Counted from the stretch's first letter, positions 17,774 to 33,455 are shown. The stretch: DNA of 64,000 bases from Luteimonas arsenica (GCF_004352825.1 NZ_SJRW01000001.1:1364001-1428000), one strand, 5' to 3'. The notes: generated by a model not told the origin, from the letters alone. Program-made: numbers and translations.

Positions 17774-18342
17774 GCGCGGCGGCGACCACGCTCGGGCTGA
17801 TCGCGGGCGGACGCGCCACGCGGCTGGGTGGCATCGACAAGGCCTGGCTGGAGAAGGACGGGGTGCCGCAGGTGCTGCGCCTGCTGGGGCGCGTGCGGGG
17901 CGAGGTCGATGCGGTGCTGGTCTCGGCCAATCGCGATCCCGGGCGCTATGCCGGCCATGGACTGGCCGCGGTCGCCGACCGCAGCGCCGACCTCGGGCCG
18001 CTGGGTGGCCTGGATGCGCTGGCGAGTGCCTGTGCGACGCCGTGGCTGCTGACCCTGCCGGTCGACCTGGTGTCGGTCAACGACTGCCTGCTGCGCAGCC
18101 TGCGCGCGGCCGGCGGCGACGGCGCCTGGGCCGAGGACGACGACGGCCGCCAGCCGCTGGTGGCGCTGTGGCGCGTGGATGCGCTGCGCGCTGCGCTGCC
18201 GGCGGCGCTCGCCTCGGGCGACCTGTCGGTGCGGGCGCTGCAGGCGCGGCTGGGGATGTCGGCGGTGCGCTTCGCGGGATTGCGTTTCGGCAACCTCAAT
18301 ACCCCGGCCGACCTGGCCGCCGCGGGTTATGCGCCGGGTTGA
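17770..18342 (+). CDS. mobA: Molybdenum cofactor guanylyltransferase MobA
   Basis: 190 residues from a GTG that overlaps the der stop. The N-terminal nucleotide-binding motif [18 protein letters not shown] is the GTP-binding loop of MobA. The family's PCDMP segment reads LPVDLVSV here. MobA attaches GMP to molybdopterin to give the bis-MGD cofactor. The next gene belongs to the MoeB/ThiF family, which also serves molybdopterin synthesis, so the two probably form a small cofactor unit. Confidence 0.85.
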   Translation: MSAAATTLGLIAGGRATRLGGIDKAWLEKDGVPQVLRLLGRVRGEVDAVLVSANRDPGRYAGHGLAAVADRSADLGPLGGLDALASACATPWLLTLPVDLVSVNDCLLRSLRAAGGDGAWAEDDDGRQPLVALWRVDALRAALPAALASGDLSVRALQARLGMSAVRFAGLRFGNLNTPADLAAAGYAPG

Positions 18343-18434
18343 ACGATGCGTCCCGGAGCGCGGCAGGCACACCGCCCCAGCATGGCGTAGGGTAGGCGCA
18401 CCTCGGGTAAGCCGCAGTCGGCAGGAGTAGGGCG

Positions 18435-19595
18435 GTGTCGGACAATCACGGCATGCCTGTTTCCGAAATCACACCGCGCGAAGCGCAGCGGCGCGTAGAG
18501 AGCATGGGCGCGATCCTGGTCGACGTGCGCGAAGACCACGAGCGCGAGTCCGGCATGGCCGAGGGCGCACGCGGCATCGCGCGCGACGATCTCGAACGCG
18601 ACTCCGCCTTCCATTTCCATGACCGCGACACCGACCTGGTCCTGATCTGCCAGAGCGGCGGCCGGTCGATGCTGGCGGCCGAGGCGCTGCAGCGCCAGGG
18701 CTATGCCAACGTGGTCTCGGTCCGCGGCGGCACCCTGCGCTGGATCGCCGACGGCCTGCCCCTGGCCCGCCCGGAGCCGTCAGCGCAGCCGCGCGACGAG
18801 GACTTCCACCAGCGCTACTCGCGCCACCTGCTGCTGCCGGAGATCGGCATGCGCGGGCAGAAGCGGCTGGAGGCTTCGAAGGTGCTGATGCTGGGCGCCG
18901 GCGGCCTGGGTTCACCGGCCGCGTTCTACCTGGCCGCGGCCGGCGTGGGCGAGTTGCGCCTGGTCGACGACGACGTGGTCGAGCGCAGCAACCTGCAGCG
19001 GCAGATCCTGCACACCGACGCCGACATCGGCCTGCCCAAGGTGGATTCCGCCAGCGAGCGGCTGTCGGCGCTCAATCCGCGGATGAGAATCGAGGCGGTG
19101 GCCGAGCGTGCGACCTCGGCCAACATCGAGCGCCTGCTCGACGGCGTCGACGTGGTGGTCGACGGCGCCGACAACTTCCCGGTGCGCTACCTGCTCAACG
19201 ACGCCTGCGTCCGCCACGGCGTGCCCCTGGTGTACGGCGCGGTGCACCGCTTCGAAGGCCAGGTCAGCGTGTTCGACGCCGGCCGCCACCGCGGCGAAGC
19301 CCCGTGCTACCGCTGCCTGTTCCCGGAGCCGCCGCCGGCCGAGGCCGCGCCCAACTGCAGCGAGGCCGGCGTGCTGGGCGTGCTGCCGGGCGTGGTCGGG
19401 ATGCTGCAGGCGACCGAGGCGCTGAAGCTGCTGCTGCACTTGGGCGAGCCGCTGCGCGGGCGCCTGCTGCACTTCGATGCGCTGGGCATGAATTTCCGCG
19501 AGACCCGGCTGACGCCGGACCCGGCCTGCCCGGTGTGTGCGCCGGGCATCGAGTTCCCGGGCTACATCGATTACGCGGCGTTCTGCGCGGGCTGA
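18435..19595 (+). CDS. moeB: Rhodanese-MoeB/ThiF fusion (sulphur-carrier adenylyltransferase)
   Basis: 386 residues. Residues 1 to about 110 are a rhodanese domain with the persulphide cysteine in ICQSGGRS. The rest is an E1-like adenylyltransferase with GAGGLGSPAAFYLAAAG, the Arg/Gln block SNLQRQIL and zinc-type cysteines CYRC and CPVC. Such proteins activate the C-terminal glycine of MoaD or ThiS and supply sulphur. The domain order is rhodanese first, the reverse of eukaryotic MOCS3. GTG 18435 is chosen because GGAG lies seven bases upstream; ATG 18453 is the alternative. Confidence 0.88.
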   Translation: MSDNHGMPVSEITPREAQRRVESMGAILVDVREDHERESGMAEGARGIARDDLERDSAFHFHDRDTDLVLICQSGGRSMLAAEALQRQGYANVVSVRGGTLRWIADGLPLARPEPSAQPRDEDFHQRYSRHLLLPEIGMRGQKRLEASKVLMLGAGGLGSPAAFYLAAAGVGELRLVDDDVVERSNLQRQILHTDADIGLPKVDSASERLSALNPRMRIEAVAERATSANIERLLDGVDVVVDGADNFPVRYLLNDACVRHGVPLVYGAVHRFEGQVSVFDAGRHRGEAPCYRCLFPEPPPAEAAPNCSEAGVLGVLPGVVGMLQATEALKLLLHLGEPLRGRLLHFDALGMNFRETRLTPDPACPVCAPGIEFPGYIDYAAFCAG

Positions 19596-19688
19596 AGCCG
19601 GTCCGGCAGCCGCACGGGTGGCGGCATCGTGATCACGGCCTCCACGGGCCTGCGCTAGGCTCCCTTGGGAATCCGAGGGAGCAAGGCC

Positions 19689-20717
19689 ATGGCGAACCCG
19701 CTGCGCGCACCGCTGTGCATGTCGATCCTGCTGCTGGCCGTCTGGCTGCTGCCCGGCCTGCCGGCGATGGCCACCGATCCCTGCCCGCTGCTGCGCGCGC
19801 AGCAGTCCGCGCCCGATGCCGCGACCCGCATCGCCGCGGTGGCCTGCGAGGAACACCAGAACTGGCACCGTCCCTTCATCGACCGCGAAGGGCGCCTGGC
19901 TGGCTCTCTGGTGCGCGAGGCGGAAGCCGCGCGCCTGGCCAACGGCCAGCCGGCGTGGCTGCGGGTCAGCGACTACTGGCGCGGCAGTGGCCTGCTCTGG
20001 CAGGTCATGCAGCGTGCGGGGGCATCGGAGTGCGCGCATGCCAGCGAGCAGTACGCGGCGCCCGGCTGCAGGACCTTCGTGGTCGACACGCCCTGGTCGG
20101 CGGCCTTCGTGTCCTGGGTGATGCGGCGCGCCGCGCTGCCGGGCTTCAGCGGCTCCGCCAGCCATGTCGACTACGTGCGCAGCGCCTACCGCGACCCCGA
20201 GCGCAGCGCCTACCGCATCGCTGACCCGCGCGCGGCCCGGCCGGCGGTCGGGGACCTGCTGTGCTACGTGCGCGTGCCTTCGCGCAGCTACGGCTTCGGT
20301 GGCCTCGCCACGCTGGTCAGCACGGAGGGCGGTGGCCTCGGCATGCACTGCGACATCGTGGTCTCGGCCGGGGAGCGGGGCGACCGCACCGCTCGGCTGG
20401 TCGGGGGCAACGTGCTCGACGGCGTGACCATGCGCCTGCTGCCGCTGACCGCGGGCGGCCAGTTCGAGGACCTGCCTGCGCGCGACGACGCCGGCCCGGC
20501 CTGCAGCCCCGACGCGCCCGCGGCCTGCAGTGCCAACCGCCAGGACTGGGCCGCGCTGCTGCAGCTGCGGCCGCAGGCGGAGCTGGCCCGGCTGCCGCCG
20601 CCGCTGCCGCTCCAGGGCCCCGTGCAGGCGCCGGTGGCACCGCAGTGCTGCGTCCACTGCGTGGTCGGTTCGGGCGTTCCGCGCTGCCCCGCGGATGCTC
20701 CGCAGCCGGTGCGCTGA
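19689..20717 (+). CDS. Secreted DUF2272-family protein
   Basis: 342 residues with a Sec signal peptide (LCMSILLLAVWLLPGLPAMA) and a DUF2272 core: TPWSAAFVSWVMRRA, SHVDYVRSA, PAVGDLLCYVR, MHCDIVV and VGGNVLDGV. The layout recalls NlpC/P60 cell-wall amidases, but a serine stands where those have the nucleophilic cysteine. The C-terminal tail is Pro-rich and ends with a Cys cluster (QCCVHC). The function is unknown; a role in the cell wall or envelope is only an inference. GGGAGCAAGG precedes ATG 19689. Confidence 0.75.
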   Translation: MANPLRAPLCMSILLLAVWLLPGLPAMATDPCPLLRAQQSAPDAATRIAAVACEEHQNWHRPFIDREGRLAGSLVREAEAARLANGQPAWLRVSDYWRGSGLLWQVMQRAGASECAHASEQYAAPGCRTFVVDTPWSAAFVSWVMRRAALPGFSGSASHVDYVRSAYRDPERSAYRIADPRAARPAVGDLLCYVRVPSRSYGFGGLATLVSTEGGGLGMHCDIVVSAGERGDRTARLVGGNVLDGVTMRLLPLTAGGQFEDLPARDDAGPACSPDAPAACSANRQDWAALLQLRPQAELARLPPPLPLQGPVQAPVAPQCCVHCVVGSGVPRCPADAPQPVR

Positions 20718-20795
20718 GGCCGCCGACGCGCGTAGCGGCTCGCGCCGGCGGGGCGTGATCGGCGACAATGCGCGCTTTCCGAGCGCGACCCAGGC

Positions 20796-25039
<4,244 letters not shown>

Positions 25040-25080
25040 TCGGGTCCCGGGCGCCGCTCGGGCCCGAGGCCGTGCCGGCA

Positions 25081-26553
<1,473 letters not shown>

Positions 26554-26597
26554 GCCGCGTTACCATGGGCGTCCCCAAGGGAGACGAAGGAGCGAGG

Positions 26598-27152
26598 GTG
26601 GGCAACGAAGAACGGCTGGTGTGGATCGACCTGGAAATGACGGGCCTGGACACCGACAACGACACCATCCTCGAGATCGCCACCGTCGTCACCGACGCCG
26701 AGCTCAACGTACTGGCCGAAGGCCCCGAGCTGGCCATCGCCCAGCCGCTGGCGCTGCTGGAAGCCATGGACGAATGGAACCGCAACCAGCACGGCCGCTC
26801 CGGCCTCTGGCGCCGCGTGCTGGAGGAGGGCGTGCCGATGGCCGAGGCCGAAGCCCGCACCCTGGAATTCCTGGAACAGTGGGTGCCGGCCGGCAAGTCG
26901 CCGATGTGCGGCAACTCCATCTGCCAGGACCGCCGCTTCCTGCACCGCCGCATGCCGGCACTGGAGCGCTGGTTCCACTACCGCAACCTCGACGTCAGCA
27001 CCCTGAAGGAACTGGCCCGCCGCTGGGCCCCGGAACTCTACGCCGGCCTCCGGAAGCAGGCCGCCCATACCGCCCTGAGCGACGTCCACGACTCCATCGC
27101 CGAACTCCGCCACTACCGGGCTGGCATGGGGGCTTTCGCTCCGCACGCATAG
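26598..27152 (+). CDS. orn: Oligoribonuclease
   Basis: 184 residues of the DEDDh 3'-5' exonuclease family: motif [11 protein letters not shown], motif [12 protein letters not shown], and the C-terminal [11 protein letters not shown] with the catalytic His and Asp. Orn degrades 2-5 nt RNAs and pGpG from cyclic-di-GMP turnover. GTG 26598 is chosen because AAGGAG lies six bases before it and the protein then begins [15 protein letters not shown] as homologues do. The ATG at 26565 would add 11 non-conserved residues. Confidence 0.93.
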   Translation: MGNEERLVWIDLEMTGLDTDNDTILEIATVVTDAELNVLAEGPELAIAQPLALLEAMDEWNRNQHGRSGLWRRVLEEGVPMAEAEARTLEFLEQWVPAGKSPMCGNSICQDRRFLHRRMPALERWFHYRNLDVSTLKELARRWAPELYAGLRKQAAHTALSDVHDSIAELRHYRAGMGAFAPHA

Positions 27153-27160
27153 TGGTTCTT

Positions 27161-27391
27161 GCCACGGATGACGCGGATAGCGCAGATTTACGCGGATAAA
27201 GCAAAAGCGGGCTAGAAAGCTTTTTCAGCCACGGATTTGCGCGGATTACGTGGATCTGGCTGAGGAGGGATTGAAGTCCAGGGCCTGCACGGGACTACTT
27301 GCCAAAAGCTATCCAGGCAAAAACGCTTGCGCAGCGCGCGGTTCCGGCACTGGCCTCGGCCAGATCCGCGTAATCCGCGCAAATCCGTGGC
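27161..27391. repeat. CCACGGAT-type palindromic repeat, copy 2 (compound)
   Basis: A first left-type arm (27161-27210, GCCACGGATGACGCGGAT...AAAGCAAAAGCGGG) resembles copy 1 at 11,341. A second pair follows: 27228-27260 and 27359-27391 are 33-base arms that match in reverse complement at 32 of 33 positions, 98 bases apart. Together with the terminator after it, this accounts for the 301 bases between orn and ppsA; no gene is seen there. Confidence 0.85.
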
Positions 27392-27402
27392 AAAAAAAGA
27401 AG

Positions 27403-27427
27403 AAGCCGGGCACGAAGCCCGGCTTTT
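27403..27427. terminator. Bidirectional intrinsic terminator between orn and ppsA
   Basis: Nine-bp stem AAGCCGGGC / GCCCGGCTT (27403-27411, 27417-27425), loop ACGAA. TTTT follows on the plus strand; on the minus strand the stem is followed by a T-rich run (from the A-tract 27392-27404), which suits ppsA. Confidence 0.85.
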
Positions 27428-27453
27428 CCGTCTGCGGGAGAGGTGAACGCGCC

Positions 27454-29829
27454 TCAGCCCGCCGCCTTCGACTTCGCCAGCTTCAGCCAGGTGTCGACCA
27501 CGGTGTCAGGGTTCAGCGACACCGACTCGATGCCCTGCTGCATCAGCCATTCGGCGAGGTCGGGGTGGTCGCTCGGGCCCTGGCCGCAGATGCCGATGTA
27601 CTTGCCCTTGGCCTTCGCGGTCTGGATCGCCATCGACAGCAGCTTCTTCACCGCCAGGTCGCGCTCGTCGAACAGGTGCGCGACCACCGCGGAGTCGCGG
27701 TCCAGGCCCAGGGTCAGCTGGGTCAGGTCGTTGGAACCGATCGAGAAGCCGTCGAACATCTCCAGGAACTCGTCGGCCAGCAGCGCGTTCGAGGGCACCT
27801 CGCACATCATGATGACCTTCAGGCCGTTGACGCCGCGGCGCAGGCCGTTGGCGGCCAGCACCTCCAGCACGCGGCGGCCCTCGTCGAGTGTGCGCACGAA
27901 CGGGATCATCACCCAGAGGTTCTCCAGGCCCATGGTCTCGCGCACCTTGAGCACCGCGCGGCACTCCAGCGCGAAGGCTTCGGAGAAGGCCTTGTCGACA
28001 TAGCGGCTGGCGCCGCGGAAGCCGATCATCGGGTTCTCTTCCTCCGGCTCGTAGCGGCTGCCGCCGATCAGGTTGGCGTATTCGTTGGACTTGAAGTCCG
28101 ACATGCGCACGATCACCGGGTTCGGCGCCACCGAGGCGGTGAGCGTGGCGATCCCCTCGGCCAGGCGGTCGACGTAGAAGCTCACCGGGTCGGCGTAGCC
28201 GGCGGTGCGCTCGTCGATCTTCTTCTTCGTTTCCGCGTCCTGCTTCTCATACTCCAGCAGGGCGTTGGGATGCACGCCGATGTGCGCGGCGATGATCATC
28301 TCCAGGCGCGCCAGGCCGATACCGGCGTTGGGCAGCTGGCCGAAGTCGAACGCGCGCTCGGGGTTGGCGACGTTCATCATGATCTTCAGCGGCGCTTCGG
28401 GCATCGAGGTGAGGTCGGTGGTGATGCGCTCGAAGGGCAGGGTGCCGGCGTAGATGAAGCCGGTGTCGCCCTCGGCGCAGCTGACCGTGACTTCCTTGCC
28501 GTCCTCGATCGCGTCAAGCGCGTTGCCGGTGCCGACCACGGCGGGTACGCCGAGCTCGCGGGCGATGATCGCGGCGTGGCAGGTGCGGCCGCCGCGGTTG
28601 GTGACGATGGCGGCGGCGCGCTTCATCACCGGCTCCCAGTCAGGGTCGGTCATGTCGGCAACCAGCACGTCGCCGGGCTGCACGCGGTTCATGTCGTCGA
28701 GCGAGCGCACCACGCGGGCCACGCCGCTGCCGATCTTCTGGCCGATGGCGCGGCCCTCGCAGACCACGTCGCCGCGGCTGCCCAACATGAAGCGCTCGAT
28801 CTGGGTGGCCTTGGCGCGCGACTTCACCGTCTCCGGACGGGCCTGGACGATGAACAGCTTGCCGGTGATGCCGTCCTTCGCCCATTCGATGTCCATCGGG
28901 CGCTCGTAGTGCTTCTCGATGGTCAGCGCCTGGCGGGCGAGTTCGTGCACGTCCTCGTCGCTGATCGAGAACTTCGCGCGAAGCTCCGCCGGCGTGTCCT
29001 CGTTGCGCACGCGCTCGCCGGGCTGGTCGGAATAGACCATGCGGATCTGCTTGGCGCCGAGCGAGCGGCGCAGGATGGCCGGGCGGTCCTGGCGCAGGGT
29101 CGGCTTGTAGACGTAGAACTCGTCCGGGTTCACCGCGCCCTGCACGACGTTCTCGCCCAGGCCGTAGCTGGAGGTGATGAACACCACATCGCGGAAGCCG
29201 GACTCGGTGTCCAGGGTGAACAGTACGCCGGAGGCGCCGACATCCGATCGCACCATCAGCTGCACGCCGGCCGACAGGAACACGTCCTCGTGCTTGAAGC
29301 CGTGGTGCACGCGGTAGGCGATGGCGCGGTCGTTGTAGAGGCTGGCGAAGACTTCCTTCACCTTCACCACCACGTCGTCGGCGCCGGTGACGTTGAGGAA
29401 GGTCTCCTGCTGGCCCGCGAACGAGGCGTCGGGCAGGTCCTCGGCGGTGGCCGAGGAACGCACCGCCACCGCCACGTCGCCGCCGCCGTTGTCGGCGCAG
29501 AGCTTGGCGTAGGCGCTGCGGATGTCGGCTTCCAGCGCCGGCTGCAGCGGGGCGTCGATCACCCAGCCGCGGATCTCGCCACCGGCCTTCGTCAGCGCAG
29601 GCACGTCCTCGACGTCGAGGCTGGCCAGGCGGTCGAAGATCCGCTGGTGCAGGTCGTTGTGGGCGACGAAGTCCTTGAAGGCATCGGCGGTGGTGGCGAA
29701 GCCGCCCGGTACCGAGACCCCGAGGCGGGCCAGGTTGCCGATCATCTCGCCAAGCGAGGAATTCTTGCCGCCGACCTGGGCAAGGTCGGTCAGGCGAAGG
29801 TCGTCAAGCCACAGGATGTTGGCGCTCAA
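27454..29829 (-). CDS. ppsA: Phosphoenolpyruvate synthase
   Basis: 791 residues. An N-terminal ATP-grasp domain ([33 protein letters not shown]), the phosphohistidine swivel domain with GGRTCHAAI (catalytic His, with the Thr two residues before it that PSRP modifies), and a C-terminal PEP-binding barrel ([24 protein letters not shown]). It converts pyruvate to PEP at the expense of two phosphates of ATP in gluconeogenesis. The divergent neighbour encodes its regulator PpsR. A strong terminator lies after the stop. Confidence 0.97.
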   Translation of the reverse strand: MSANILWLDDLRLTDLAQVGGKNSSLGEMIGNLARLGVSVPGGFATTADAFKDFVAHNDLHQRIFDRLASLDVEDVPALTKAGGEIRGWVIDAPLQPALEADIRSAYAKLCADNGGGDVAVAVRSSATAEDLPDASFAGQQETFLNVTGADDVVVKVKEVFASLYNDRAIAYRVHHGFKHEDVFLSAGVQLMVRSDVGASGVLFTLDTESGFRDVVFITSSYGLGENVVQGAVNPDEFYVYKPTLRQDRPAILRRSLGAKQIRMVYSDQPGERVRNEDTPAELRAKFSISDEDVHELARQALTIEKHYERPMDIEWAKDGITGKLFIVQARPETVKSRAKATQIERFMLGSRGDVVCEGRAIGQKIGSGVARVVRSLDDMNRVQPGDVLVADMTDPDWEPVMKRAAAIVTNRGGRTCHAAIIARELGVPAVVGTGNALDAIEDGKEVTVSCAEGDTGFIYAGTLPFERITTDLTSMPEAPLKIMMNVANPERAFDFGQLPNAGIGLARLEMIIAAHIGVHPNALLEYEKQDAETKKKIDERTAGYADPVSFYVDRLAEGIATLTASVAPNPVIVRMSDFKSNEYANLIGGSRYEPEEENPMIGFRGASRYVDKAFSEAFALECRAVLKVRETMGLENLWVMIPFVRTLDEGRRVLEVLAANGLRRGVNGLKVIMMCEVPSNALLADEFLEMFDGFSIGSNDLTQLTLGLDRDSAVVAHLFDERDLAVKKLLSMAIQTAKAKGKYIGICGQGPSDHPDLAEWLMQQGIESVSLNPDTVVDTWLKLAKSKAAG

Positions 29830-29901
29830 GGCGGACTCCGGAGGGATTTGCGGTGGTTCGGTGGGGTTGGTGCCCGCCCGGGCCAGCGGCGCAGGGCGGC
29901 A

Positions 29902-29928
29902 GGATTGGCTATTTTAGCAAGCCAATCC
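29902..29928. promoter_or_regulatory. Inverted repeat covering divergent ppsA/ppsR promoters
   Basis: GGATTGGC (29902-29909) and GCCAATCC (29921-29928), 8-bp perfect arms. The AT-rich loop between them gives TATTTT for ppsR (+) and TAAAAT for ppsA (-). A shared operator is likely; the factor is unknown. Confidence 0.5.
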
Positions 29929-29963
29929 GCCGCGGCGCCCGCGGCCCAGCAGGAAAAACCCGC

Positions 29964-30785
29964 ATGTCGAGCCCGCGCCCGGTGTTCTACGTCTCCGATG
30001 GCACCGGAATCACCGCCGAAACCATCGGCCACAGCCTCCTGACCCAGTTCCGGGACACCCCCTTCGCCCCCGAGCGCATCCCCTTCGTCGACAGCGTCGA
30101 GCGCGCTCACGAGATCGCCATCCGCATCCGGGAGGCAGGGGAGGCCGCCCAGGCGCGGCCAATCGTGGTCAGCTCCTGCGTCAACAGCGAGCTCACCGGT
30201 GCCATCCGGGCCAGCGGCGCACTGGTGCTGGACGTGTTCGAACCCTTCATGAGCCTGCTGGAGGCCGAACTGGGCGAGACCCGGCAGGCGCGGGTGGGGC
30301 AGGCCCACGGCATGGTCGACTTCGAGACCTACCACAAGCGCATCAATGCCATGAACTACGCGCTGACCCACGACGACGGCATGTCGATCAACTACGACAA
30401 CGCCGACGTGATCCTGGTGGCGGTCTCGCGGGCGGGGAAGACACCGACCTGCGTCTATCTGGCGCTGCACCACGGGATCGCCGCGGCCAACTACCCGCTG
30501 ACCGAGGAGGACCTGGAGCACGACCGCCTGCCGCCGCGGCTGCGCGCCCACCGCGCCAAGCTGTTCGGGCTGACCATCGACCCGGTGCGGCTGCAGCAGG
30601 TCCGCCAGGAACGCCGGCCGAACTCGCGCTATGCCGAGCTCGAGACCTGCAAGCGGGAGGTGGCGGCGGCCGAGGCCCTGTTCCGCGCCGAGCGGATCCC
30701 GGTGCTGAGCACCACGCATACCTCGATCGAGGAGATCTCCAGCAAGGTGATGAGCACCCTGGGCATCCGTCGCGGCATGTTCTGA
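29964..30785 (+). CDS. ppsR: PEP synthase regulatory protein (bifunctional kinase/pyrophosphorylase)
   Basis: 273 residues of the DUF299 family: N-terminal [18 protein letters not shown], the central [17 protein letters not shown] and the P-loop [18 protein letters not shown] inactivates PpsA by ADP-dependent phosphorylation of a Thr beside the catalytic His and reactivates it by Pi-dependent removal. It is divergent from ppsA with a shared promoter region of 134 bases. AGGAAA precedes ATG 29964. Confidence 0.94.
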   Translation: MSSPRPVFYVSDGTGITAETIGHSLLTQFRDTPFAPERIPFVDSVERAHEIAIRIREAGEAAQARPIVVSSCVNSELTGAIRASGALVLDVFEPFMSLLEAELGETRQARVGQAHGMVDFETYHKRINAMNYALTHDDGMSINYDNADVILVAVSRAGKTPTCVYLALHHGIAAANYPLTEEDLEHDRLPPRLRAHRAKLFGLTIDPVRLQQVRQERRPNSRYAELETCKREVAAAEALFRAERIPVLSTTHTSIEEISSKVMSTLGIRRGMF

Positions 30786-30795
30786 GCGCGGCGTG

Positions 30796-30801
30796 TAGCA
30801 T
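30796..30801 (+). promoter_or_regulatory. -10 box before the DUF1249 gene (leaderless configuration)
   Basis: TAGCAT, seven bases before the ATG at 30809, with no ribosome-binding site between them. Confidence 0.35.
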
Positions 30802-30808
30802 CGATCGC

Positions 30809-31351
30809 ATGACGCAACTCATCGCCCCTCGCGTGAAAGTCCCCGGCCTCAGCCGTTTCGGCTGGCTGATGGCGCTGTACGCGGAGAACCACGCGCGCCT
30901 GGTGCGCCTGTTCGAACCCGGCGACCTGGCGGTGGGCTGCTACCTGTCCAGCGTCGGCGACGGCCTGGACCTGCGCCTGGACGTGATCGAGCGCCACGCC
31001 TACACCAGCGAACTGCGCCTGGCCTACGTGGCCCTGCCGGACCCGGTGACCGGGGAGCCCGATCCCTCGGCCTACCTGCGCCTGTACCGCGATGCGCGCC
31101 AGGTGGAGGCGACCCACTGCTATGTCGGCCGCCGCTGGCAGGACGCGATCGGCATGTTCCCGCCGCCGGCCGAGGTGGTCGGCCACCGGATGCGGATGAA
31201 CACCTTCCTCGGCAAGTGGCTGCAATACCTCGCCGAGCGCGGCCACGGCGTGGCCACCCTGGGCCCGGCCCCGGGCCCTTCATGCCCGCCGCGGCCCCCG
31301 GTGCTATCTTCGGCCGGCAGTTCCCCCGACAGCAGAAAGGTGAACCCATGA
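30809..31351 (+). CDS. DUF1249 (YqiB-like) protein
   Basis: 180 residues. The region RFGWLMALYAENHARLVRLF, the YTSELRLAYV and YLRLYRDARQVEAT strands and the ending MNTFLGKWLQYLAERGHG match DUF1249/YqiB of E. coli in layout. The function is unknown; it is predicted to be cytoplasmic. A Pro/Ser-rich tail of about 30 residues beyond the domain may be a by-product of the overlap with the next gene. The stop overlaps the ATG of the following small gene (ATGA). Confidence 0.75.
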   Translation: MTQLIAPRVKVPGLSRFGWLMALYAENHARLVRLFEPGDLAVGCYLSSVGDGLDLRLDVIERHAYTSELRLAYVALPDPVTGEPDPSAYLRLYRDARQVEATHCYVGRRWQDAIGMFPPPAEVVGHRMRMNTFLGKWLQYLAERGHGVATLGPAPGPSCPPRPPVLSSAGSSPDSRKVNP

Positions 31352-31512
31352 CGACGAAGCTCGACAAGCCCCTCAAGCGCGAAGTTCAGATCGGCGACAA
31401 GGCCTACACCCTCACCATCGACCCGACCGGCCTGAAGCTGGTCGAGAAGGGGCACCGCAAGGGCGTCGAGGTCGATTGGACCGAGATCGCCGCGCGCGAC
31501 AGCGGCGGCTGA
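31348..31512 (+). CDS. Small conserved-type protein, unknown function
   Basis: 54 residues (MTTKLDKPLKREVQIGDK at the start), charged and soluble, with a predicted beta-hairpin core in AYTLTIDPTGLKLVEKGHRK. The ATG overlaps the preceding stop, and AAAGG lies upstream, so it is probably translated. I do not recognise a named family. Confidence 0.6.
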   Translation: MTTKLDKPLKREVQIGDKAYTLTIDPTGLKLVEKGHRKGVEVDWTEIAARDSGG

Positions 31513-31515
31513 CCC

Positions 31516-31534
31516 GCGCCGGGGAGTCCGGCGC
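31516..31534. terminator. Hairpin between convergent transcripts
   Basis: GCGCCGG - GGAGT - CCGGCGC, a 7-bp perfect stem between the small gene (+) and regA (-). Confidence 0.5.
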
Positions 31535-31560
31535 CATGGCCCCCGTGGGGATCCCGGCGG

Positions 31561-32100
31561 CTACTTTACCTGCCGCTTTTCGAGCTTGCGGGCCAATGTG
31601 CGCCGGTGCAGGCCGAGCCGCCGTGCCGCCTCGGAGATGTTGAACCCGGTCTCGACCAGGGTTTCGTGGATGTGCTCCCACTCCAGGGTCTTGATCGAGG
31701 TCCTGCGCCCGGTCAGTTCGACGTTCTCGTCGCCGCCGGCGCGTTCGAAGGCGGCCTCGATGTCGTCGGTGTTGGAGGGCTTGGCCAGGTAGTGCGCCGC
31801 GCCGAGCTTGATCGCCTCCACCGCGGTGGCGATGCTGGCGTACCCGGTCAGGACCACGATCACCAGGTCGGGGTCGTGCTCGTGCAGGGCCCGGACGCAG
31901 GCCAGGCCCGAGGCCTCGCCGGACAGCTTGAGGTCGACGACCGCATGGGTGGCCGCGAACCCGGGCAGCAGCGCCTGCATGGCATCCAGCCCGCTGGCGC
32001 AGCGCACCTGGTAGCCGCGGCGCTGGAACGATCGCTCCAGAGTCCGTGCGAACGCGGCATCGTCCTCCACGATCAGCAGCTTGCGGTCGTCATGTGCCAT
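31561..32100 (-). CDS. regA: RegA/PrrA/ActR-type redox response regulator
   Basis: 179 residues: a receiver domain (LLIVEDD acidic pair; phospho-Asp in VVDLKLSGEASGL; LTGYAS and the Lys in LAKPS) and a Fis-type helix-turn-helix (ISEAARRLGLHRRTLARKL). This short linker-plus-Fis layout is typical of RegA, which adjusts respiration and carbon and nitrogen metabolism to redox state. It overlaps the 3' end of regB by 11 bases and is the last gene of the cyo operon. Confidence 0.9.
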   Translation of the reverse strand: MAHDDRKLLIVEDDAAFARTLERSFQRRGYQVRCASGLDAMQALLPGFAATHAVVDLKLSGEASGLACVRALHEHDPDLVIVVLTGYASIATAVEAIKLGAAHYLAKPSNTDDIEAAFERAGGDENVELTGRRTSIKTLEWEHIHETLVETGFNISEAARRLGLHRRTLARKLEKRQVK

Positions 32101-33439
32101 CGATCTCCTCCTCCAGCATCAGCGCCTGCAGCGGCAGCAGGACGGTCACGCTCGCGCCGCCCTGGTCGCGGTTGCGGACCTCGAGCCGGCCGCCGAACAT
32201 GCGCGCCACGTTGATCGACAGGAACAGGCCCAGGCCGCCGCCGGGACGGCCCTTGCTCGACTGGTAGGGCTTGCCGAGGTTCTCGAGCACGAAGCCGGGG
32301 AATCCGGGGCCGGCGTCGGTGACCTCGATGGCCAGCGCGGGCCCGGCCCGCCGCACCACCATCTCGACCTGGTCGGGCGAGGCTTCCAGCGCGTTGTCGA
32401 GCACATTGAACACCATCTGCCGCAGCCCGGTGTCGGAAATGATCGCGAGGTCGCCCGGGAAGCGGTAGCGGTAGGTGAATTCGCGAGCGGGGCGGGTTTC
32501 ACGCCACTCCTCCGCCATTTCGTCGAAGAAGGCGCGCAGGGTGGTCTCGGTGGGCGCTTCGCCGCGGGCGCTGCCGGCCGACATCAGGATGTTGGTGACG
32601 ATGGCCTTGCAGCGCAGCACCTGGGACTGCATTTCGGCGACGTCGCGCAGCAGGTCTTCGTCTGAACTGAAGTGCGGTGAGTGCCGCCAGTCGCCCAGGA
32701 TCACCGACAGCGTCGACAGCGGCGTGCCCAGCTCGTGCGCGGCCCCGGAGGCGAGCAGGCCGATGCGCACGATGTGCTCCTCTTCGACGGCCTGCCGGCG
32801 CAGCTCCGCCAGCCGCGCGTCGCGGTTGCGGATGATGCGGCCGATGCGGGCGATGAACACCACCAGCAGGGCCGCGACCAGGACGAAGCAGACCAGCAGC
32901 CCCTGCAGGAAGGGATCGGCGAGGCCTGCTTCGGGATGGATCGGGATCCGCACCGGGCCGGGCACCAGCATCAGCGCGACCACACACAGGCCCGCGACCA
33001 GCGACAGCCCCCAGTTGGCCGGCGCGCGCAGCAGCACCGCGCCCAGCGCCACCTGCAGCAGCAGCAACAGCAGGAAGGGATTGGTGACGCCGCCACTGAG
33101 CCCGAGCTGTGCGGTGAGGGTCAGCATGTCCACCAGCAGCGCGAGCAGGAAGGCGCCATCGCCGACGCTGCTGCGTCGCAGCCACCAGGCGTGACTGGCC
33201 AGGTTGAAGCCGGCCAGCGCCGCAAGCAGCCACAGCATCGGGCCCAGCGGGAGCTCGATGCCGAAGCCGTAATGCACGGCCAGGATCGCCGCGACCTGGC
33301 CGACCACGGCGATCCAGCGCAGCTGGATCAGCTGCTGCATGTTGCGCTGGCCGGCGGACTCCGGCGTGCCGTTGCCGCTGCGCACGCGCGCGCCCAGTAC
33401 TGGCGCGACGTTCAGCGCGTCATCTGTCGGCAGCGACAT
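32090..33439 (-). CDS. regB: RegB/PrrB/ActS-type redox sensor histidine kinase
   Basis: 449 residues from the chosen ATG. Six N-terminal membrane helices include GGVTNPF, the ubiquinone-site motif GGxxNPF of RegB. The H-box is AAHELGTPLSTLSV. A cysteine in VLRCKAIV falls where RegB has its redox-active cysteine. The ATPase part has NVLDNALEASP, DAGPGFPG and GGGLGLFLS. RegB autophosphorylates when the quinone pool is reduced. An upstream ATG at 33481 (14 more residues, overlapping surf1) is the alternative start. Its place in a quinol-oxidase operon fits the sensor's input. Confidence 0.9.
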   Translation of the reverse strand: MSLPTDDALNVAPVLGARVRSGNGTPESAGQRNMQQLIQLRWIAVVGQVAAILAVHYGFGIELPLGPMLWLLAALAGFNLASHAWWLRRSSVGDGAFLLALLVDMLTLTAQLGLSGGVTNPFLLLLLLQVALGAVLLRAPANWGLSLVAGLCVVALMLVPGPVRIPIHPEAGLADPFLQGLLVCFVLVAALLVVFIARIGRIIRNRDARLAELRRQAVEEEHIVRIGLLASGAAHELGTPLSTLSVILGDWRHSPHFSSDEDLLRDVAEMQSQVLRCKAIVTNILMSAGSARGEAPTETTLRAFFDEMAEEWRETRPAREFTYRYRFPGDLAIISDTGLRQMVFNVLDNALEASPDQVEMVVRRAGPALAIEVTDAGPGFPGFVLENLGKPYQSSKGRPGGGLGLFLSINVARMFGGRLEVRNRDQGGASVTVLLPLQALMLEEEIDGT

Positions 33440-33455
33440 ATCGGGATCGGGGTGC

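Noticed and set aside
27250-30042. Open frame of about 930 codons on the plus strand
   Set aside because: It lies antisense to ppsA, whose protein is complete and typical; the frame is open only because of high GC and the composition (His/Ala/Gly/Arg-rich) is that of an antisense shadow.
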